64,000 nt of DNA. Origin: Paenibacillus sp. JNUCC-31 (GTDB taxonomy: Bacteria; Bacillota; Bacilli; Paenibacillales; Paenibacillaceae). Below, piece after piece: positions 23,645 to 32,897 of this stretch (positions within the stretch are counted from its first letter, which is position 1; each line of letters begins with the position of its first letter). A program made the translations under genes and the position numbers. Where the stretch lies: NCBI RefSeq assembly GCF_014844075.1, contig NZ_CP062165.1, positions 992,001 through 1,056,000 on the forward strand, written 5' to 3'. The notes under the pieces were generated by a model. The model searched no databases and was not told where the DNA came from. It saw nothing but the letters and a program-made list of their open reading frames with translations.

Positions 23645-24382
23645 TTAACGGGTATGTACAGCAGTTAGCGCTGCAAGTACATCAGGGACATCGGTAATGA
23701 TCCCTTGCACACCCATGTTGATTAGTGCCAGCATCTCGACAGGATCATTCACTGTGAACGGGTGCGTTGCAATGCCCTGAGCGAGCGCAGAAGCAACTTC
23801 TTCTTGTGTTACAGCCAGCTTATAGGGATGAAGAGCAGAGGCTTCGAGTTTGGCTGCATAATCATACGGACGATACAACTTTTCCATATATAGAAGTGCT
23901 GTGCGGATTTCCGGAGCTAGACGTTTGCACTTCACTAGTGAGGCATGATTGAAGCTCGATAGGATCACCTGTTGTTCCATATCCCAATCCCGAACTGCTT
24001 TTATGATTTTTTCTTCCATCCCCTTATAACTAACCATGCCATTCTTCAATTCCAGGTTAAGTAGGATATTCTTCCCACGCACCAGATCGAATAATTCATC
24101 CAGTGATGGAATGCGTTCCACAGCAAAATGGGCATGAAACCATGTGCCTGCATCAAGAGAACGCAATTCTTCAACCGATTTATCCTTGACCCAACCTTCC
24201 GTTCCAGCTGTTCGACTTAACGTCTCATCATGAATTAGCACCAACCTGCCATCACTGGACAATTGCACATCCGTTTCTATACCTGTCGCCCCAAGCTGCA
24301 AGCTGCGTTCAAAAGCAGCCATCGTATTTTCGGGACAAATAGCAGATGCTCCCCTATGAGCAATGATATCTATGCTTCTCAT
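23645..24382 (-). CDS. Glycerophosphodiester phosphodiesterase
   Basis: 245 residues from ATG 24382 with AGGAGG seven nt upstream. Family motifs: IIAHRGASAICPENTMAAFE with the catalytic H-R-G and E-N-T, ETDVQLSSDGRLVLIHDETL with metal ligands E-x-D and the second catalytic His, and ILLNLELKNG. It hydrolyses glycerophosphodiesters to glycerol-3-phosphate and an alcohol. No signal peptide, so cytosolic. Single gene, closed by a terminator. Confidence 0.93.
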   Translation of the reverse strand: MRSIDIIAHRGASAICPENTMAAFERSLQLGATGIETDVQLSSDGRLVLIHDETLSRTAGTEGWVKDKSVEELRSLDAGTWFHAHFAVERIPSLDELFDLVRGKNILLNLELKNGMVSYKGMEEKIIKAVRDWDMEQQVILSSFNHASLVKCKRLAPEIRTALLYMEKLYRPYDYAAKLEASALHPYKLAVTQEEVASALAQGIATHPFTVNDPVEMLALINMGVQGIITDVPDVLAALTAVHTR

Positions 24383-24616
24383 TCCAGCGCCTCCTGAATT
24401 CAAACGTTAAATCTACTATTCCCACTATACATACGATTTGTCATACCCATATTAACAGAACGTTTAATTATGTCCCTGTGAACACATTGATAGAGGCGTA
24501 TGGGATAACATCCAGCGGGCTGGGGATTCACTCATTTTTGCGAACTCAATCTGCAAATCAACATAACATAGTATGAACGATAGAAGTGCCGCACTCCGTC
24601 ATAAGGAGGTTGACTA

Positions 24617-24955
24617 TTGAAGCCCCTAACAAAGAAATACACCGCACCTCCAAAATCATTTTCCAAAAAGGATTCCATACCCAAAATTTCAGCAAAAAAC
24701 AAATCCGCTATCCCTTGCCGTAAATCACGGACCCCTCCTGGATCACATCGACGCATACATCAGGCGTCCGTTCGGGGCCTGGTTGTACCCGACAAAACGG
24801 GTAATCAAACATCCGTTTCTACAGCACAGCACAGACTAGATCAGTTAGCTTTAATCGCTGCCATCCTTGCTCTCATTGCCGCCGCCATCGGACTGTACAT
24901 TGCCTGGAAAACACTTATCTTGCCTGGTGGTGGCGGTACTATTGTAACAGTTTAG
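24617..24955 (+). CDS. Small single-span membrane protein (112 aa)
   Basis: TTG start at 24617, supported by AAGGAGG exactly seven nt upstream. The first 70 residues are very basic and Ser/Pro-rich (KPLTKKYTAPPKSFSKKDSI), followed by one membrane helix (LDQLALIAAILALIAAAIGL) and a Gly-rich end (LPGGGGTIVTV). The hydrophobic anchor near the C-terminus with a basic cytosolic part is reminiscent of small spore or envelope proteins; no family recognised. A terminator follows. Confidence 0.6.
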   Translation: MKPLTKKYTAPPKSFSKKDSIPKISAKNKSAIPCRKSRTPPGSHRRIHQASVRGLVVPDKTGNQTSVSTAQHRLDQLALIAAILALIAAAIGLYIAWKTLILPGGGGTIVTV

Positions 24956-24966
24956 CTTCCCGTCTC

Positions 24967-25007
24967 AACTCTGTATCTCTTTTCCATGGAGACAGAGTTT
25001 TCTTTTT
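24967..25007 (+). terminator. Terminator after the small membrane protein gene
   Basis: AACTCTGT and ACAGAGTT arms with an inner CTC/GAG pair, followed by TTCTTTTTG. Confidence 0.7.
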
Positions 25008-25129
25008 GCGGCAAACAAAAAAACCGTTCCCCCGAAACACCGACAATCGCCGGTGTCTCTATGGAAAGGCCTTTTCTTCATACGCCATTATCCGGGCGCT
25101 GTGTCCCCGTCCGGGAATAGCAGGCCAAA

Positions 25130-25255
25130 TTACAGAATGAAGGTGCGGGAGATAATAACCAGCAGAATGAACAATACCAGAATGGCGCCTGTGGATGTCC
25201 AGACTCCACCGCCGAAGCCTCCGTACCCGTAACCTGCGCCTTTAATTTCGCTCAT
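25130..25255 (-). CDS. YjcZ-family spore protein (41 aa), copy 1
   Basis: ATG at 25255, stop at 25130. MSEIKGAGYGYGGFGGGVWT followed by STGAILVLFILLVIISRTF is the Gly/Tyr-rich head plus single hydrophobic helix of the YjcZ/SscA-type family of tiny sporulation proteins. The last 22 residues match the second copy at 36477-36602 in most positions. Below it a weak hairpin (about 25038-25055) may end the transcript. Spore-specific expression is known for the family; no sporulation promoter was identified here. Confidence 0.8.
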   Translation of the reverse strand: MSEIKGAGYGYGGFGGGVWTSTGAILVLFILLVIISRTFIL

Positions 25256-25370
25256 GAGTGACACTCCCCTCTTAAGAAAGTACACTATAGACTATGTCTC
25301 GGGTCTGAAGTTGCTTGGGCAGAACGGAAAGTTTTCCGCAGGAGCGGGTAGTCCAATATCATGCATGCAG

Positions 25371-25955
25371 TTACTTCTCATTCAGCTGAGTCCATTTCTG
25401 AGTCAATTGTGCAGGGACATACGCTGCCATCCGGGCAAGCAGCTCAGCAGGGTCGGATTCAAGACTCCACAGACTGAGATGTGAAGTATTAGAGAATCCT
25501 TCGTGCACACTATGCTCCACCATTCTCATTAGCGGCTCGTAATATCCATTCACATTCAATAAACCCACCGGTTTACGATGAATGCCGATTTGTGCCCAAC
25601 ATAATACTTCGAATAACTCTTCGAACGTTCCCATTCCACCAGGAAGCGCCACAAATCCGTCAGAAAGTTCAGCCATCGTCGCCTTGCGTTCATGCATCGT
25701 TCCCACTTCAATTAGTTGGGTAAGACCACCATGAACAACCTCTCCCCGGAACAAACCCGTCGGCATGACACCAATCACTTCTCCACCCTGCTCCAGAGCA
25801 GCATCTGCGACTGCACCCATTAATCCCATGCGCGAACCGCCATAGACAAGTGAATATCCACGATCAGCGATCTGTTTCCCCAATGTTACAGCCTGTTGTG
25901 TATAGTCGGGGTGATTCCCCGGGTTCGAACCTGCAAAAACACATATACGTTTCAC
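25371..25955 (-). CDS. LOG-family protein (nucleoside 5'-monophosphate phosphoribohydrolase type)
   Basis: 194 residues. [20 protein letters not shown] near 38-57 and the diagnostic PGGMGTFEE near 104-112 define the LOG (lysine decarboxylase-like) family, annotated as TIGR00730 Rossmann-fold proteins. Known members release free base from cytokinin or purine nucleotides. Start GSNPGN-type N-terminus with the VFAGSNPG nucleotide-binding loop. B. subtilis YvdD is a similar protein. Single gene with a GGAG site before ATG. Confidence 0.92.
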   Translation of the reverse strand: MKRICVFAGSNPGNHPDYTQQAVTLGKQIADRGYSLVYGGSRMGLMGAVADAALEQGGEVIGVMPTGLFRGEVVHGGLTQLIEVGTMHERKATMAELSDGFVALPGGMGTFEELFEVLCWAQIGIHRKPVGLLNVNGYYEPLMRMVEHSVHEGFSNTSHLSLWSLESDPAELLARMAAYVPAQLTQKWTQLNEK

Positions 25956-26042
25956 TGGAATTCACTCCTTCTCATTTATCTATTTCATTAGTGTATACCA
26001 CGAGTGTAAAACCTATGTTACATCACCAACTTGCTCCGCTCA

Positions 26043-26077
26043 ACAAAAAAACACCCGACCGTTTGCAGCCGGCCGGG
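26043..26077 (-). terminator. Terminator of the ung operon
   Basis: CCCGGCCG/CGGTCGGG arms (one G-T pair) with an 8-nt loop, followed by TG and seven T. Confidence 0.8.
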
Positions 26078-26187
26078 CTCCCATATCAGTGTATATTATT
26101 TAGAAGGGGTTGTTACTACTTACTATAACGGCCTAACATTAAATCCGTATGATCTTTACATGAAATGAATATTAAATATCAGCGTAC

Positions 26188-26622
26188 TTATCGTATTCCA
26201 CGTCGTGAGCGCACAACAAACATATGCTTGTCCTTACGAAGAATCCGGCCGTCTGCAAGCTCAACCTGATCATCATCATGGCGTAAAATGGTTGTGGATA
26301 ACGCTACAATCTTGGCCCGACGCCAAATCATAACCTGTGATTTGAAATAGATGGCATTTTCAAATTGCACGGCCTTTTTCATCACATATCCAACCTTATG
26401 CACCTCGGAACGCGCTTTTTTCAAGGGAAGACTCTCTTCTGGCAACGGCCGGATCATTGCGATATTGTCGAACGATACTTTGATCCGTTTCGGTCCGATT
26501 CGTACACAATCCGCTTCTTCATCCCACTCTACCAGCGTTCCTTTCAATGGCTCTCGTATGCCAGTTGCCCGATATACAGCTACTTTTCGTCCTACCCAAT
26601 GTCGCAATGTTTCCACCCCCAT
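26188..26622 (-). CDS. Hypothetical protein downstream of ung
   Basis: 144 residues if ATG 26622 is used; an in-frame TTG at 26649 would overlap the ung stop, and a TTG five nt after GGGGGTGG is also possible, so the start is unsure. GRKVAVYRATGIREPLKGTL and DEEADCVRIGPKRIKVSFDN look like SH3/Sm-like beta strands; a second similar half (YFKSQVMIWRRAKIVALSTT, then VELADGRILRKDKHMFVVRS) suggests an internal repeat of the fold. Function unknown. Probably co-transcribed with ung. Confidence 0.65.
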   Translation of the reverse strand: MGVETLRHWVGRKVAVYRATGIREPLKGTLVEWDEEADCVRIGPKRIKVSFDNIAMIRPLPEESLPLKKARSEVHKVGYVMKKAVQFENAIYFKSQVMIWRRAKIVALSTTILRHDDDQVELADGRILRKDKHMFVVRSRRGIR

Positions 26623-26627
26623 TTTGT

Positions 26628-27296
26628 CTAGATTTCCGGTATCGTCCAATCAATTGGCTCAATACCCTTGGAGGTCAGAAAGTCATTGGCTTTGGAAAAA
26701 GGACGACTGCCCAGAAAGCCACGGTGCGCCGCGAGCGGACTTGGATGTGTAGATTCCAGCACCAGATGTTTATCCCGGTTAATGAAGGCGCCCTTCTTCT
26801 GGGCATGACTGCCCCAAAGCATAAATACCATCGGTTCTGAACGTTCATTTAATGCCCGGATGATAGCATCTGTAAATGTCTGCCAACCGAGGCCCTGATG
26901 GGAATTCGGCTGTCCTTCCCGTACCGTCAGTACGGCATTAAGCAACAGTACGCCCTGCTCCGCCCAATGAACCAGTGATCCATGATTGGGAATCGGCAAA
27001 CCCAGATCCGCGTGAAGCTCCTTGTATATATTTTTCAAAGAAGGAGGAGTTCGCACCCCGGGTCTGACTGAAAAACTTAATCCGTGAGCCTGACCCGCTC
27101 CATGGTAGGGGTCCTGACCGATAATCACTGCTTTCACCTGATGATACGGTGTCAGTTTCAGGGCCGAGAACAAATCCTCCTTGGGAGGAAAGATGGTCTG
27201 TGTTTTATATTCAGCGGCGAGTTCATAACGAATACGGTTGAAATACTCAGCTTCAGTCTCTTCCTTGAGCACAGTGTCCCAATCATTATCAAACAT
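26628..27296 (-). CDS. ung: Uracil-DNA glycosylase, family 1
   Basis: 222 residues from ATG 27296 with AAAGGAGC eight nt upstream. All family-1 motifs are present: VIIGQDPYHGAGQAHGLSFS (catalytic D, water-activating), the GVLLLNAVLTV strand, and HPSPLAAHRGF (catalytic His and Leu intercalation loop). It removes uracil from DNA as the first step of base-excision repair. A 144-residue hypothetical gene follows in the same direction. Confidence 0.97.
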   Translation of the reverse strand: MFDNDWDTVLKEETEAEYFNRIRYELAAEYKTQTIFPPKEDLFSALKLTPYHQVKAVIIGQDPYHGAGQAHGLSFSVRPGVRTPPSLKNIYKELHADLGLPIPNHGSLVHWAEQGVLLLNAVLTVREGQPNSHQGLGWQTFTDAIIRALNERSEPMVFMLWGSHAQKKGAFINRDKHLVLESTHPSPLAAHRGFLGSRPFSKANDFLTSKGIEPIDWTIPEI

Positions 27297-27612
27297 ATGT
27301 ATAAGCTCCTTTCCCTGATGAATACATACCCGTGCAGCCCTCATAACGGACTGCCACCTGCGAGAGCCGCATGATGCGACTCATAGACTATCCACCATTT
27401 TAACATAACCGGAGACAGCAGACCAGAAGTGCGCATCAAGGCAATAGGTCACCTGTATTACTAACGTTGCAATTCAGGAATATCAGACTTAAACAGGTAC
27501 AAGATTCAATTCACGTCCGGGTACAGAATATGGACAGGAAGAACCCCCCTGAACTATGCAGCGTATAGACGAATAAAATTTCAGTCTTTGAGGGCTACGT
27601 TCCACACACAAA
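27297..27612. other. Intergenic stretch upstream of ung
   Basis: No gene seen on either strand; some short inverted repeats without T runs. The downstream terminator of the protease gene follows at 27613. Confidence 0.4.
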
Positions 27613-27659
27613 AAAGGACGGCAGTTATCAGCCACTACAGCTCATAAAAGCGCCCTTTT
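27613..27659 (-). terminator. Terminator of the M16C protease gene
   Basis: AAAGGGCG and CGTCCTTT outer arms (one G-T) with a second inner stem, followed by a T run on the minus strand. Confidence 0.6.
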
Positions 27660-27726
27660 GTTTGGATCAGGTGTTAATGCATTCCCTGCTATGCCTTCGG
27701 CATTGTTGCATCATTCAATTCAAGCC

Positions 27727-30648
27727 CTAGTTTTTGATTAAATCAAGCGTTTCGTCAAACCATTGCTTCTGATCCTCAATCTTGTTTTCGTTGCCGATAA
27801 CACAGCGTTGCTGCTGTTCCAATATCGAGGATACCAGTTCGGCAAAACCAATAATATCCCTTTCCGTTGTGCTCAGTACTTCATCCCGTTCTTTCTGCAA
27901 ATCCGCCTCGGTGACATTGGACAGATAACACTCCAGAGAGAATGATCCTTCGCCATGAGGAGTTCTCGGCGTATCCAGGTCCTGGATGGCACCAATGATA
28001 TACCTTGTCATCTCCCGTGTATCTGCTTTGAACTCCTTCAAGTATTGCGGTATCGCTTCATATACTTTATATGTTTTCTCAAGATTCGGGTCACGGTACG
28101 ATGCAACATAGCTGTCTCCATTACGTCTAAAACCTGACATGCAGCCATAGGCTCCGCCTTTGGCTCTAATATTGTTCCACAAGTAATCCAAGGACAGAAT
28201 TCCTTGCAAGACACGAAGTGAGCCTGTGTATGCATATCCTTTATCGATAAAATTACCCGTTTGAACAACATATTGGACTTCAGATGGTGATCTGAACCCT
28301 TCCTTATGCTGTACAGGTGTGAATACCGCTGTTTCCTTGGCAACGTCTTGGGTGAACAGTTTCGCCTTCAAATCGGACACTTGTTTCTCCAAGCCCGCAT
28401 ATCCCTGATCATCCGCTGTGTAACTCACAAGCAAGTTCTCCGGTCTGAAAATAAAACTGGTCAACGATTGAAGACGGGTCGACAGCTCTTCTTTTCTTGC
28501 CTCAAAGTTCGCCTGAAGATCCTCAAGCCACTGGTAAAAAGCGATACCGCTAACCGATTCCCTAAAGTTTGCAACTGCCGAATGTTTGGAAGTCGACCGG
28601 CCAATTCCTGCGGAATGTCCCCCGCTGATCATGTTGCGCTGCAAATTGCCTTTCAGCTGAGAAATAATTTCGTATAAACGCTTCGAATCATTAAATTTGG
28701 ACGTGAACACGATTTCTTTGATCATGTCAAACGCAAACCCAAGCTTGTCATATAACACTTTGGCATTGAATTCATAGGTAGCCCTGAAGTCTTTGTGCTC
28801 ATGTGCGTTTGCATACGTACCAATCCCGCTGTGAATGCCCCCGGAATGGATATGGATTTCATTCGATAATTCATTAAATGAGAAATTTTGAGTATCGACG
28901 TAACCCAGCACACTTTTTAGCAATCCAACATAAGGCAGCAAGTGCCGTGGGACTTCCTTAATATCGAACAACAATCTCAGATAACCAATCCCATTGGTAT
29001 AGATGTTATGGTGCAGAACAGTAGTACCTTCGACCTGATGGAACGTCTGATACAGCGTGGATGCTTTCGGTTCAATATCCTCTATTGATAACGTTGGAAT
29101 GACCTGCTGTTGTTCCTTGGTTGAAGGCGCATTTTGATATTCCGCGAGTGCCTCGGTTCTCTGAATGAATTGCTGAATTTCTTCTTGGCTCAACCGAGCC
29201 TTAACCGATTTCAGATGCGCTTTCAACGCTTCCTCTTTTCGAGCATTCAACCCTTTATCCGGCGTGACTGCGACAAAAGAAGTATGTGGATTTTTCAGTA
29301 TATACTGTTCAATCAATTGCTCGAAATAACCCTCGTTCATCTTCGTTCTCAGCTCGGCAAATACATCATTGGCTTCCAAATGAGTGAAAGGAGCCTCATC
29401 ATCATACAGCCAGCTTTGCAATGAGGAGAAGCCATAGATCAATCCTTTGGGCATTCTTCCATAGTCAGCTTCCCGGTGATTAAACTCATAGGAATTAATG
29501 CCTGCGAGCAGCGCTTTTGGATCAAAACCATCCTTCACCACACGCTCCAGCACGTCTTTCACCGTACCCAGAAAATCCTCTTTGCTCGACAGATTGCTCT
29601 TCTTCAGTCCGATGGTGAACACAGGCTGATACAGACTGTCATCATACGTACCATATACATCCTTTGCAATTCCTTTATCCAGCAGCGCCTGTTTCAGAAC
29701 AGCTCCCGGAGCGTTGAGCAATGCGTACAGCAAAATTTGAAAAGAAATGTTTAGCTCCTTGTCCAAACTTGTTCCAATAACCGCATTATAGGTCAGAAAG
29801 CTGTTATCCACTTCCGATTCCGTGCTGCCGGCCGAGTATGTCTTGACTGCGTCGACTCTTTCTTCGAATGCAGGCTGGAGCTGAATGGCAGAATCAATCT
29901 CGATTCGATCATATTCACTCAGATAGTTCTCGTCCAGCCACTGCAATTTTTCTTCCATATCCATATCCCCATACAAATAAATGAAGCTGTTGGAGGGATG
30001 ATAGTATCTGGAGTGAAAATCCAGTAATCCCTGATAGGTCAAATTGGGAATTTCATCCGGGAATCCACCGGATTCACAGGAATATGTAGTATCCGGGAAG
30101 AGTGAATTCAGAACTTCCCTGCGCACCATCCGTTCTGGTGAAGAAAAGGCGCCTTTCATTTCGTTATATACAACACCGTTATAGGTTAACTCATCTTCGG
30201 CTGAAGTCAGGTTGTAATTCCAACCTTCCTGCAGAAATATTTTTTCATTATCATATATATTCGTGTTGAGTACCGCATCCAGGTAAATATCCATCAGGTT
30301 ATGGAATTCATGGTCGTTGCGGCTTGCAATCGGATAGATCGTTTTATCAGGATACGTCATCGCATTCAGAAATGTATTAAGTGAACCCTTCAACAATTCA
30401 ACGAAGGAATCCTTAGCCGGGAATTTCTTGGAGCCACAGAGTACGGAATGCTCCAGGATGTGAGCCACACCTGTGTTATCTTCCGGAGGCGTGCGGAAAC
30501 CGATACTGAACACCTTGTTATCATCCTCATTGGATAAAAGTACAATTTTGGCACCGGATTTTTGATGTTCCAACAGATACGCGTCTGATTTCAACTCTTC
30601 GATTCTGCGTTCCTGCAGCACCTTATATGGCTTAAGCTGTTTCAACAT
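27727..30648 (-). CDS. M16C-family metallopeptidase (presequence protease/insulinase-like)
   Basis: 973 residues, the full length of the single-chain M16C (PreP/Cym1) enzymes. The inverted zinc motif HILEH is at residues 63-67 (VAHILEHSVLCG), followed by the KDSFVELLKGSLNTFLNAMT segment; the second Zn ligand Glu is in the YNGVVYNEMKGAFSS region near 158. Two homologous halves joined by a helical hinge enclose the chamber. It degrades short unfolded peptides in the cytosol. No signal peptide. Single gene with a terminator downstream. Confidence 0.93.
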   Translation of the reverse strand: MLKQLKPYKVLQERRIEELKSDAYLLEHQKSGAKIVLLSNEDDNKVFSIGFRTPPEDNTGVAHILEHSVLCGSKKFPAKDSFVELLKGSLNTFLNAMTYPDKTIYPIASRNDHEFHNLMDIYLDAVLNTNIYDNEKIFLQEGWNYNLTSAEDELTYNGVVYNEMKGAFSSPERMVRREVLNSLFPDTTYSCESGGFPDEIPNLTYQGLLDFHSRYYHPSNSFIYLYGDMDMEEKLQWLDENYLSEYDRIEIDSAIQLQPAFEERVDAVKTYSAGSTESEVDNSFLTYNAVIGTSLDKELNISFQILLYALLNAPGAVLKQALLDKGIAKDVYGTYDDSLYQPVFTIGLKKSNLSSKEDFLGTVKDVLERVVKDGFDPKALLAGINSYEFNHREADYGRMPKGLIYGFSSLQSWLYDDEAPFTHLEANDVFAELRTKMNEGYFEQLIEQYILKNPHTSFVAVTPDKGLNARKEEALKAHLKSVKARLSQEEIQQFIQRTEALAEYQNAPSTKEQQQVIPTLSIEDIEPKASTLYQTFHQVEGTTVLHHNIYTNGIGYLRLLFDIKEVPRHLLPYVGLLKSVLGYVDTQNFSFNELSNEIHIHSGGIHSGIGTYANAHEHKDFRATYEFNAKVLYDKLGFAFDMIKEIVFTSKFNDSKRLYEIISQLKGNLQRNMISGGHSAGIGRSTSKHSAVANFRESVSGIAFYQWLEDLQANFEARKEELSTRLQSLTSFIFRPENLLVSYTADDQGYAGLEKQVSDLKAKLFTQDVAKETAVFTPVQHKEGFRSPSEVQYVVQTGNFIDKGYAYTGSLRVLQGILSLDYLWNNIRAKGGAYGCMSGFRRNGDSYVASYRDPNLEKTYKVYEAIPQYLKEFKADTREMTRYIIGAIQDLDTPRTPHGEGSFSLECYLSNVTEADLQKERDEVLSTTERDIIGFAELVSSILEQQQRCVIGNENKIEDQKQWFDETLDLIKN

Positions 30649-30854
30649 GGGCTGAGTCCTCCGTCCATACGATTATTTATTTTGTTTTGCAACCATGAGT
30701 TCTTCATCTCAAAGGTAATTTATGCCTATGGATAGTATACACCATCGTTCCTGATAATTCATAACGGGGCTCCCCTTGGGGCGTCTTCTGATATGTATTA
30801 TGATGTGATTATATTTATGAACTTGGATTGTACGGAAGAATTCAAAAATCCGGA

Positions 30855-30909
30855 CAAAAAAAGATCGCATGAACAACTTGTTTAACAAGTGTCATGCGAT
30901 CTTTTTTTA
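30855..30909. terminator. Bidirectional terminator downstream of tRNA-Leu
   Basis: AAGATCGCATGA / TCATGCGATCTT arms with inner ACTTGTT/AACAAGT, flanked by A and T runs on both sides. Confidence 0.8.
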
Positions 30910-30912
30910 GGA

Positions 30913-30998
30913 TGCCGAGGACCGGGATCGAACCGGTACGGTAGTCACCTACCGCAGGATTTTAAGTCCTGTGCGTCTGCCAATTCCGCCACCCCGGC
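30913..30998 (-). tRNA. tRNA-Leu (anticodon TAA)
   Basis: 86 nt class II tRNA: acceptor GCCGGGG/CTCGGC type pairing, D-arm with AATTGGCAGACGC, anticodon loop CTTAAAA giving TAA, long variable arm (GCGGTAGGTGACTACCGT), T-loop GGTTCGATCC. A terminator follows within a few nt. Confidence 0.95.
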
Positions 30999-31094
30999 AT
31001 ATGTATGTATTGCTTCATCACTTCGGGCGACAAGAAATATCTTACCATGAAATTTATATCTTTGCAATACCTTAACAACACATAATTCAAAAAA

Positions 31095-31163
31095 AATGAA
31101 ACAGGCACTGCCAGCGTGAGCAAGCAGTGCCTAGAAAGTTCGAGTTGCGGTCCCGAACTTTCT
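31095..31163 (-). terminator. Tandem hairpins ending the stress-protein transcript
   Basis: Two adjacent stems: AGAAAGTTCG/CGAACTTTCT and AGGCACTGC/GCAGTGCCT; on the minus strand the second is followed by GTTTCATTTTTTTT. Confidence 0.65.
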
Positions 31164-31245
31164 ATAAACCATCTATATTAAGGGAGGTGTAAAATAAGAA
31201 TACCTCCCCAACATTAAAGAAACCTAAAATCAGGCTTAAATTAAA

Positions 31246-31701
31246 CTAAAAAAGAAGAATAGGTGCAATTCGGTCTGCCTCTTCGTCACTGCATTCCACT
31301 ACCACCAGGATGTGCCCCTGTACCAGCCATTCTTCATAGTAATTGGCATCCTTTTCAGAGACCCCTGCTTCTGTCAAGGTTAGCACCAGATCATCCGTCT
31401 CACTTCCAATCTCGTTGCCTGCGAGTTTTCGTACCGCTTTTCCTATGGACATCGTCTGATCCATCCTCTTGCCCAGACCAGCAAGTACACCTTTAAGCGC
31501 CCCTAAGGCTCCATCCGTCCCTGCACCCTTCAGAGGCATCGGCAGACCGGTCTTCTCACTTACCACTTCAAGATTGACCTGCTCTTTGGCTACCGCTCCT
31601 AAATATTTATTTGCTATCCCTTCCTCTTTCAGTTTATTTAACAGGATAATGGCTTCATTCTCCGTACGCGCAAGTCCGATCAATAACTGTGTCACTTGCA
31701 T
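31246..31701 (-). CDS. General stress protein 17M-like
   Basis: 151 residues from ATG 31701 after GAGGGAGG. MQVTQLLIGLARTENEAIIL is a short ferredoxin-like strand-helix; the middle is Gly/Ala-rich (KGAGTDGALGALKGVLAGLG) and the end (SEKDANYYEEWLVQGHILVV) is a second strand-helix unit. This layout, two halves around a Gly-rich linker, is that of YflT/GSP17M-type stress proteins. Function unknown. The promoter was not identified. Confidence 0.7.
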   Translation of the reverse strand: MQVTQLLIGLARTENEAIILLNKLKEEGIANKYLGAVAKEQVNLEVVSEKTGLPMPLKGAGTDGALGALKGVLAGLGKRMDQTMSIGKAVRKLAGNEIGSETDDLVLTLTEAGVSEKDANYYEEWLVQGHILVVVECSDEEADRIAPILLF

Positions 31702-31900
31702 TCCCTCCCTCTTATCCATATATAACCCCAGCAGCTTCTTCAAAAACCGATAGTCCACACTAAGCCCAATCACCTATGTAAAATATAATTTCTTATCTGG
31801 AAATTCATACCTAGTTCTGATAGACTAGATAAAGAAGACAAATTAACCATTGAATTATTGACATATTGAATTCATATTCCATAACCAGGAGCAATGACTT

Positions 31901-32137
31901 ATGAAAAAAGAGGTAGAAATTGCCATTCGCCGTAATCAACAAATCATCGTCCGCAATACAAGCGGGCAAACCGTGACAGGATTCCCGGAACGTACAGCCG
32001 ATGCGTCCATTCTCTCCTTGCGTACCGTCCACGGAAGCCTGTGGATTCCATTCGACGAAGTTGAACAAGTCACACGATTGTTAAGCATTCGCTCTCATCA
32101 TTCAAGTGGAATGCATCTGTGTACAGCTGATCTGTAA
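31901..32137 (+). CDS. Small SH3-like protein (78 aa)
   Basis: ATG preceded by CAGGAGC. Strand-rich pattern EVEIAIRRNQQIIVRNTSGQ, then TVTGFPERTADASILSLRTV, then GSLWIPFDEVEQVTRLL resembles an SH3-like barrel of the type seen in WYL-containing proteins (a nucleotide-sensing loop with a bulky Trp-Ile-Pro-x-D-x-I). No catalytic motif. It is convergent with the nucB-like gene and shares a bidirectional terminator. Confidence 0.7.
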   Translation: MKKEVEIAIRRNQQIIVRNTSGQTVTGFPERTADASILSLRTVHGSLWIPFDEVEQVTRLLSIRSHHSSGMHLCTADL

Positions 32138-32204
32138 TTCCAGATGAAGCACCTCTCTATTTATAGGCAAGCAAGACGTGTGTTCATATCTTCAGTCACA
32201 CCAT

Positions 32205-32238
32205 AAAACCAGACGCATCAACGTCTGGTTTTATTTTT
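32205..32238. terminator. Bidirectional terminator
   Basis: AAAACCAGACG/CGTCTGGTTTT arms around CATCAA, followed by ATTTTTT on the plus strand. Confidence 0.75.
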
Positions 32239-32308
32239 TATAACTTGCACTTTACAATGTACTTTAAAAATTCCGGTATTAGTGCCTCTTACAGTTCTTC
32301 CACCATCG

Positions 32309-32791
32309 TTACTTCACTACAAACTTCACTCGTGTCCCATCCGGATATGTACTTAACTGGTTTCCAACCCATGAGCCTGCACCACGATTATCTTTAGGAC
32401 TAATATATTGAATATCTGCACCCGCCCCACCTTCCGCACACATCGCCATTGGCCATTCATCCCGATCTTTACCTTTTTTGACGGGCACACCTTTGAGGGA
32501 TAGATCACGATTACCCTCCGCCCCACTTCGATCAATGGTACATACATCCGAATGCCCTTTATTAATCGCCGTTTGGATGTGTTTGGCCGTTTCGGGATAC
32601 CGCTCTGACGGGAAAGTGATCGTATGATCCACATGCTTGCTGCTTCCTCCTAATTGGGATGGAAGATCCAGTGACCACTCCCCTCCAACCCAGGCATAGA
32701 GTGCAACCATTAACATGGCAACCAGCGCGAATACCTGCTTTTTGAATCGCTGGTTCCCCTTGCCCTTTCTCCTTCTGCGTCTTCTACTCAT
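32309..32791 (-). CDS. NucA/NucB-type secreted deoxyribonuclease
   Basis: 160 residues from ATG 32791, after a GGGGGAGAG site. The N-terminus is strongly basic ([12 protein letters not shown]) then hydrophobic ([18 protein letters not shown]), an anchor or signal. The nuclease part has [19 protein letters not shown] near 90, [14 protein letters not shown], and the diagnostic [20 protein letters not shown] with E-W-P-M-A and the catalytic region, ending [18 protein letters not shown]. NucB is a sporulation DNase that digests mother-cell or environmental DNA. The poly-Arg start is unusual. Confidence 0.9.
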   Translation of the reverse strand: MSRRRRRRKGKGNQRFKKQVFALVAMLMVALYAWVGGEWSLDLPSQLGGSSKHVDHTITFPSERYPETAKHIQTAINKGHSDVCTIDRSGAEGNRDLSLKGVPVKKGKDRDEWPMAMCAEGGAGADIQYISPKDNRGAGSWVGNQLSTYPDGTRVKFVVK

Positions 32792-32860
32792 GTTGTCTCT
32801 CCCCCATTCAACTCTTGCATTATACCAGAACGTTAGTTCGTAAAACAATGCAAAACATAA

Positions 32861-32889
32861 AAAAAAACAGCCGAAATCTCCGGCTGTTC
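32861..32889 (-). terminator. Terminator of the LOV kinase gene
   Basis: AACAGCCG/CGGCTGTT arms with a short loop, followed by nine T on the minus strand. Confidence 0.85.
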
Positions 32890-32897
32890 TGCTTATA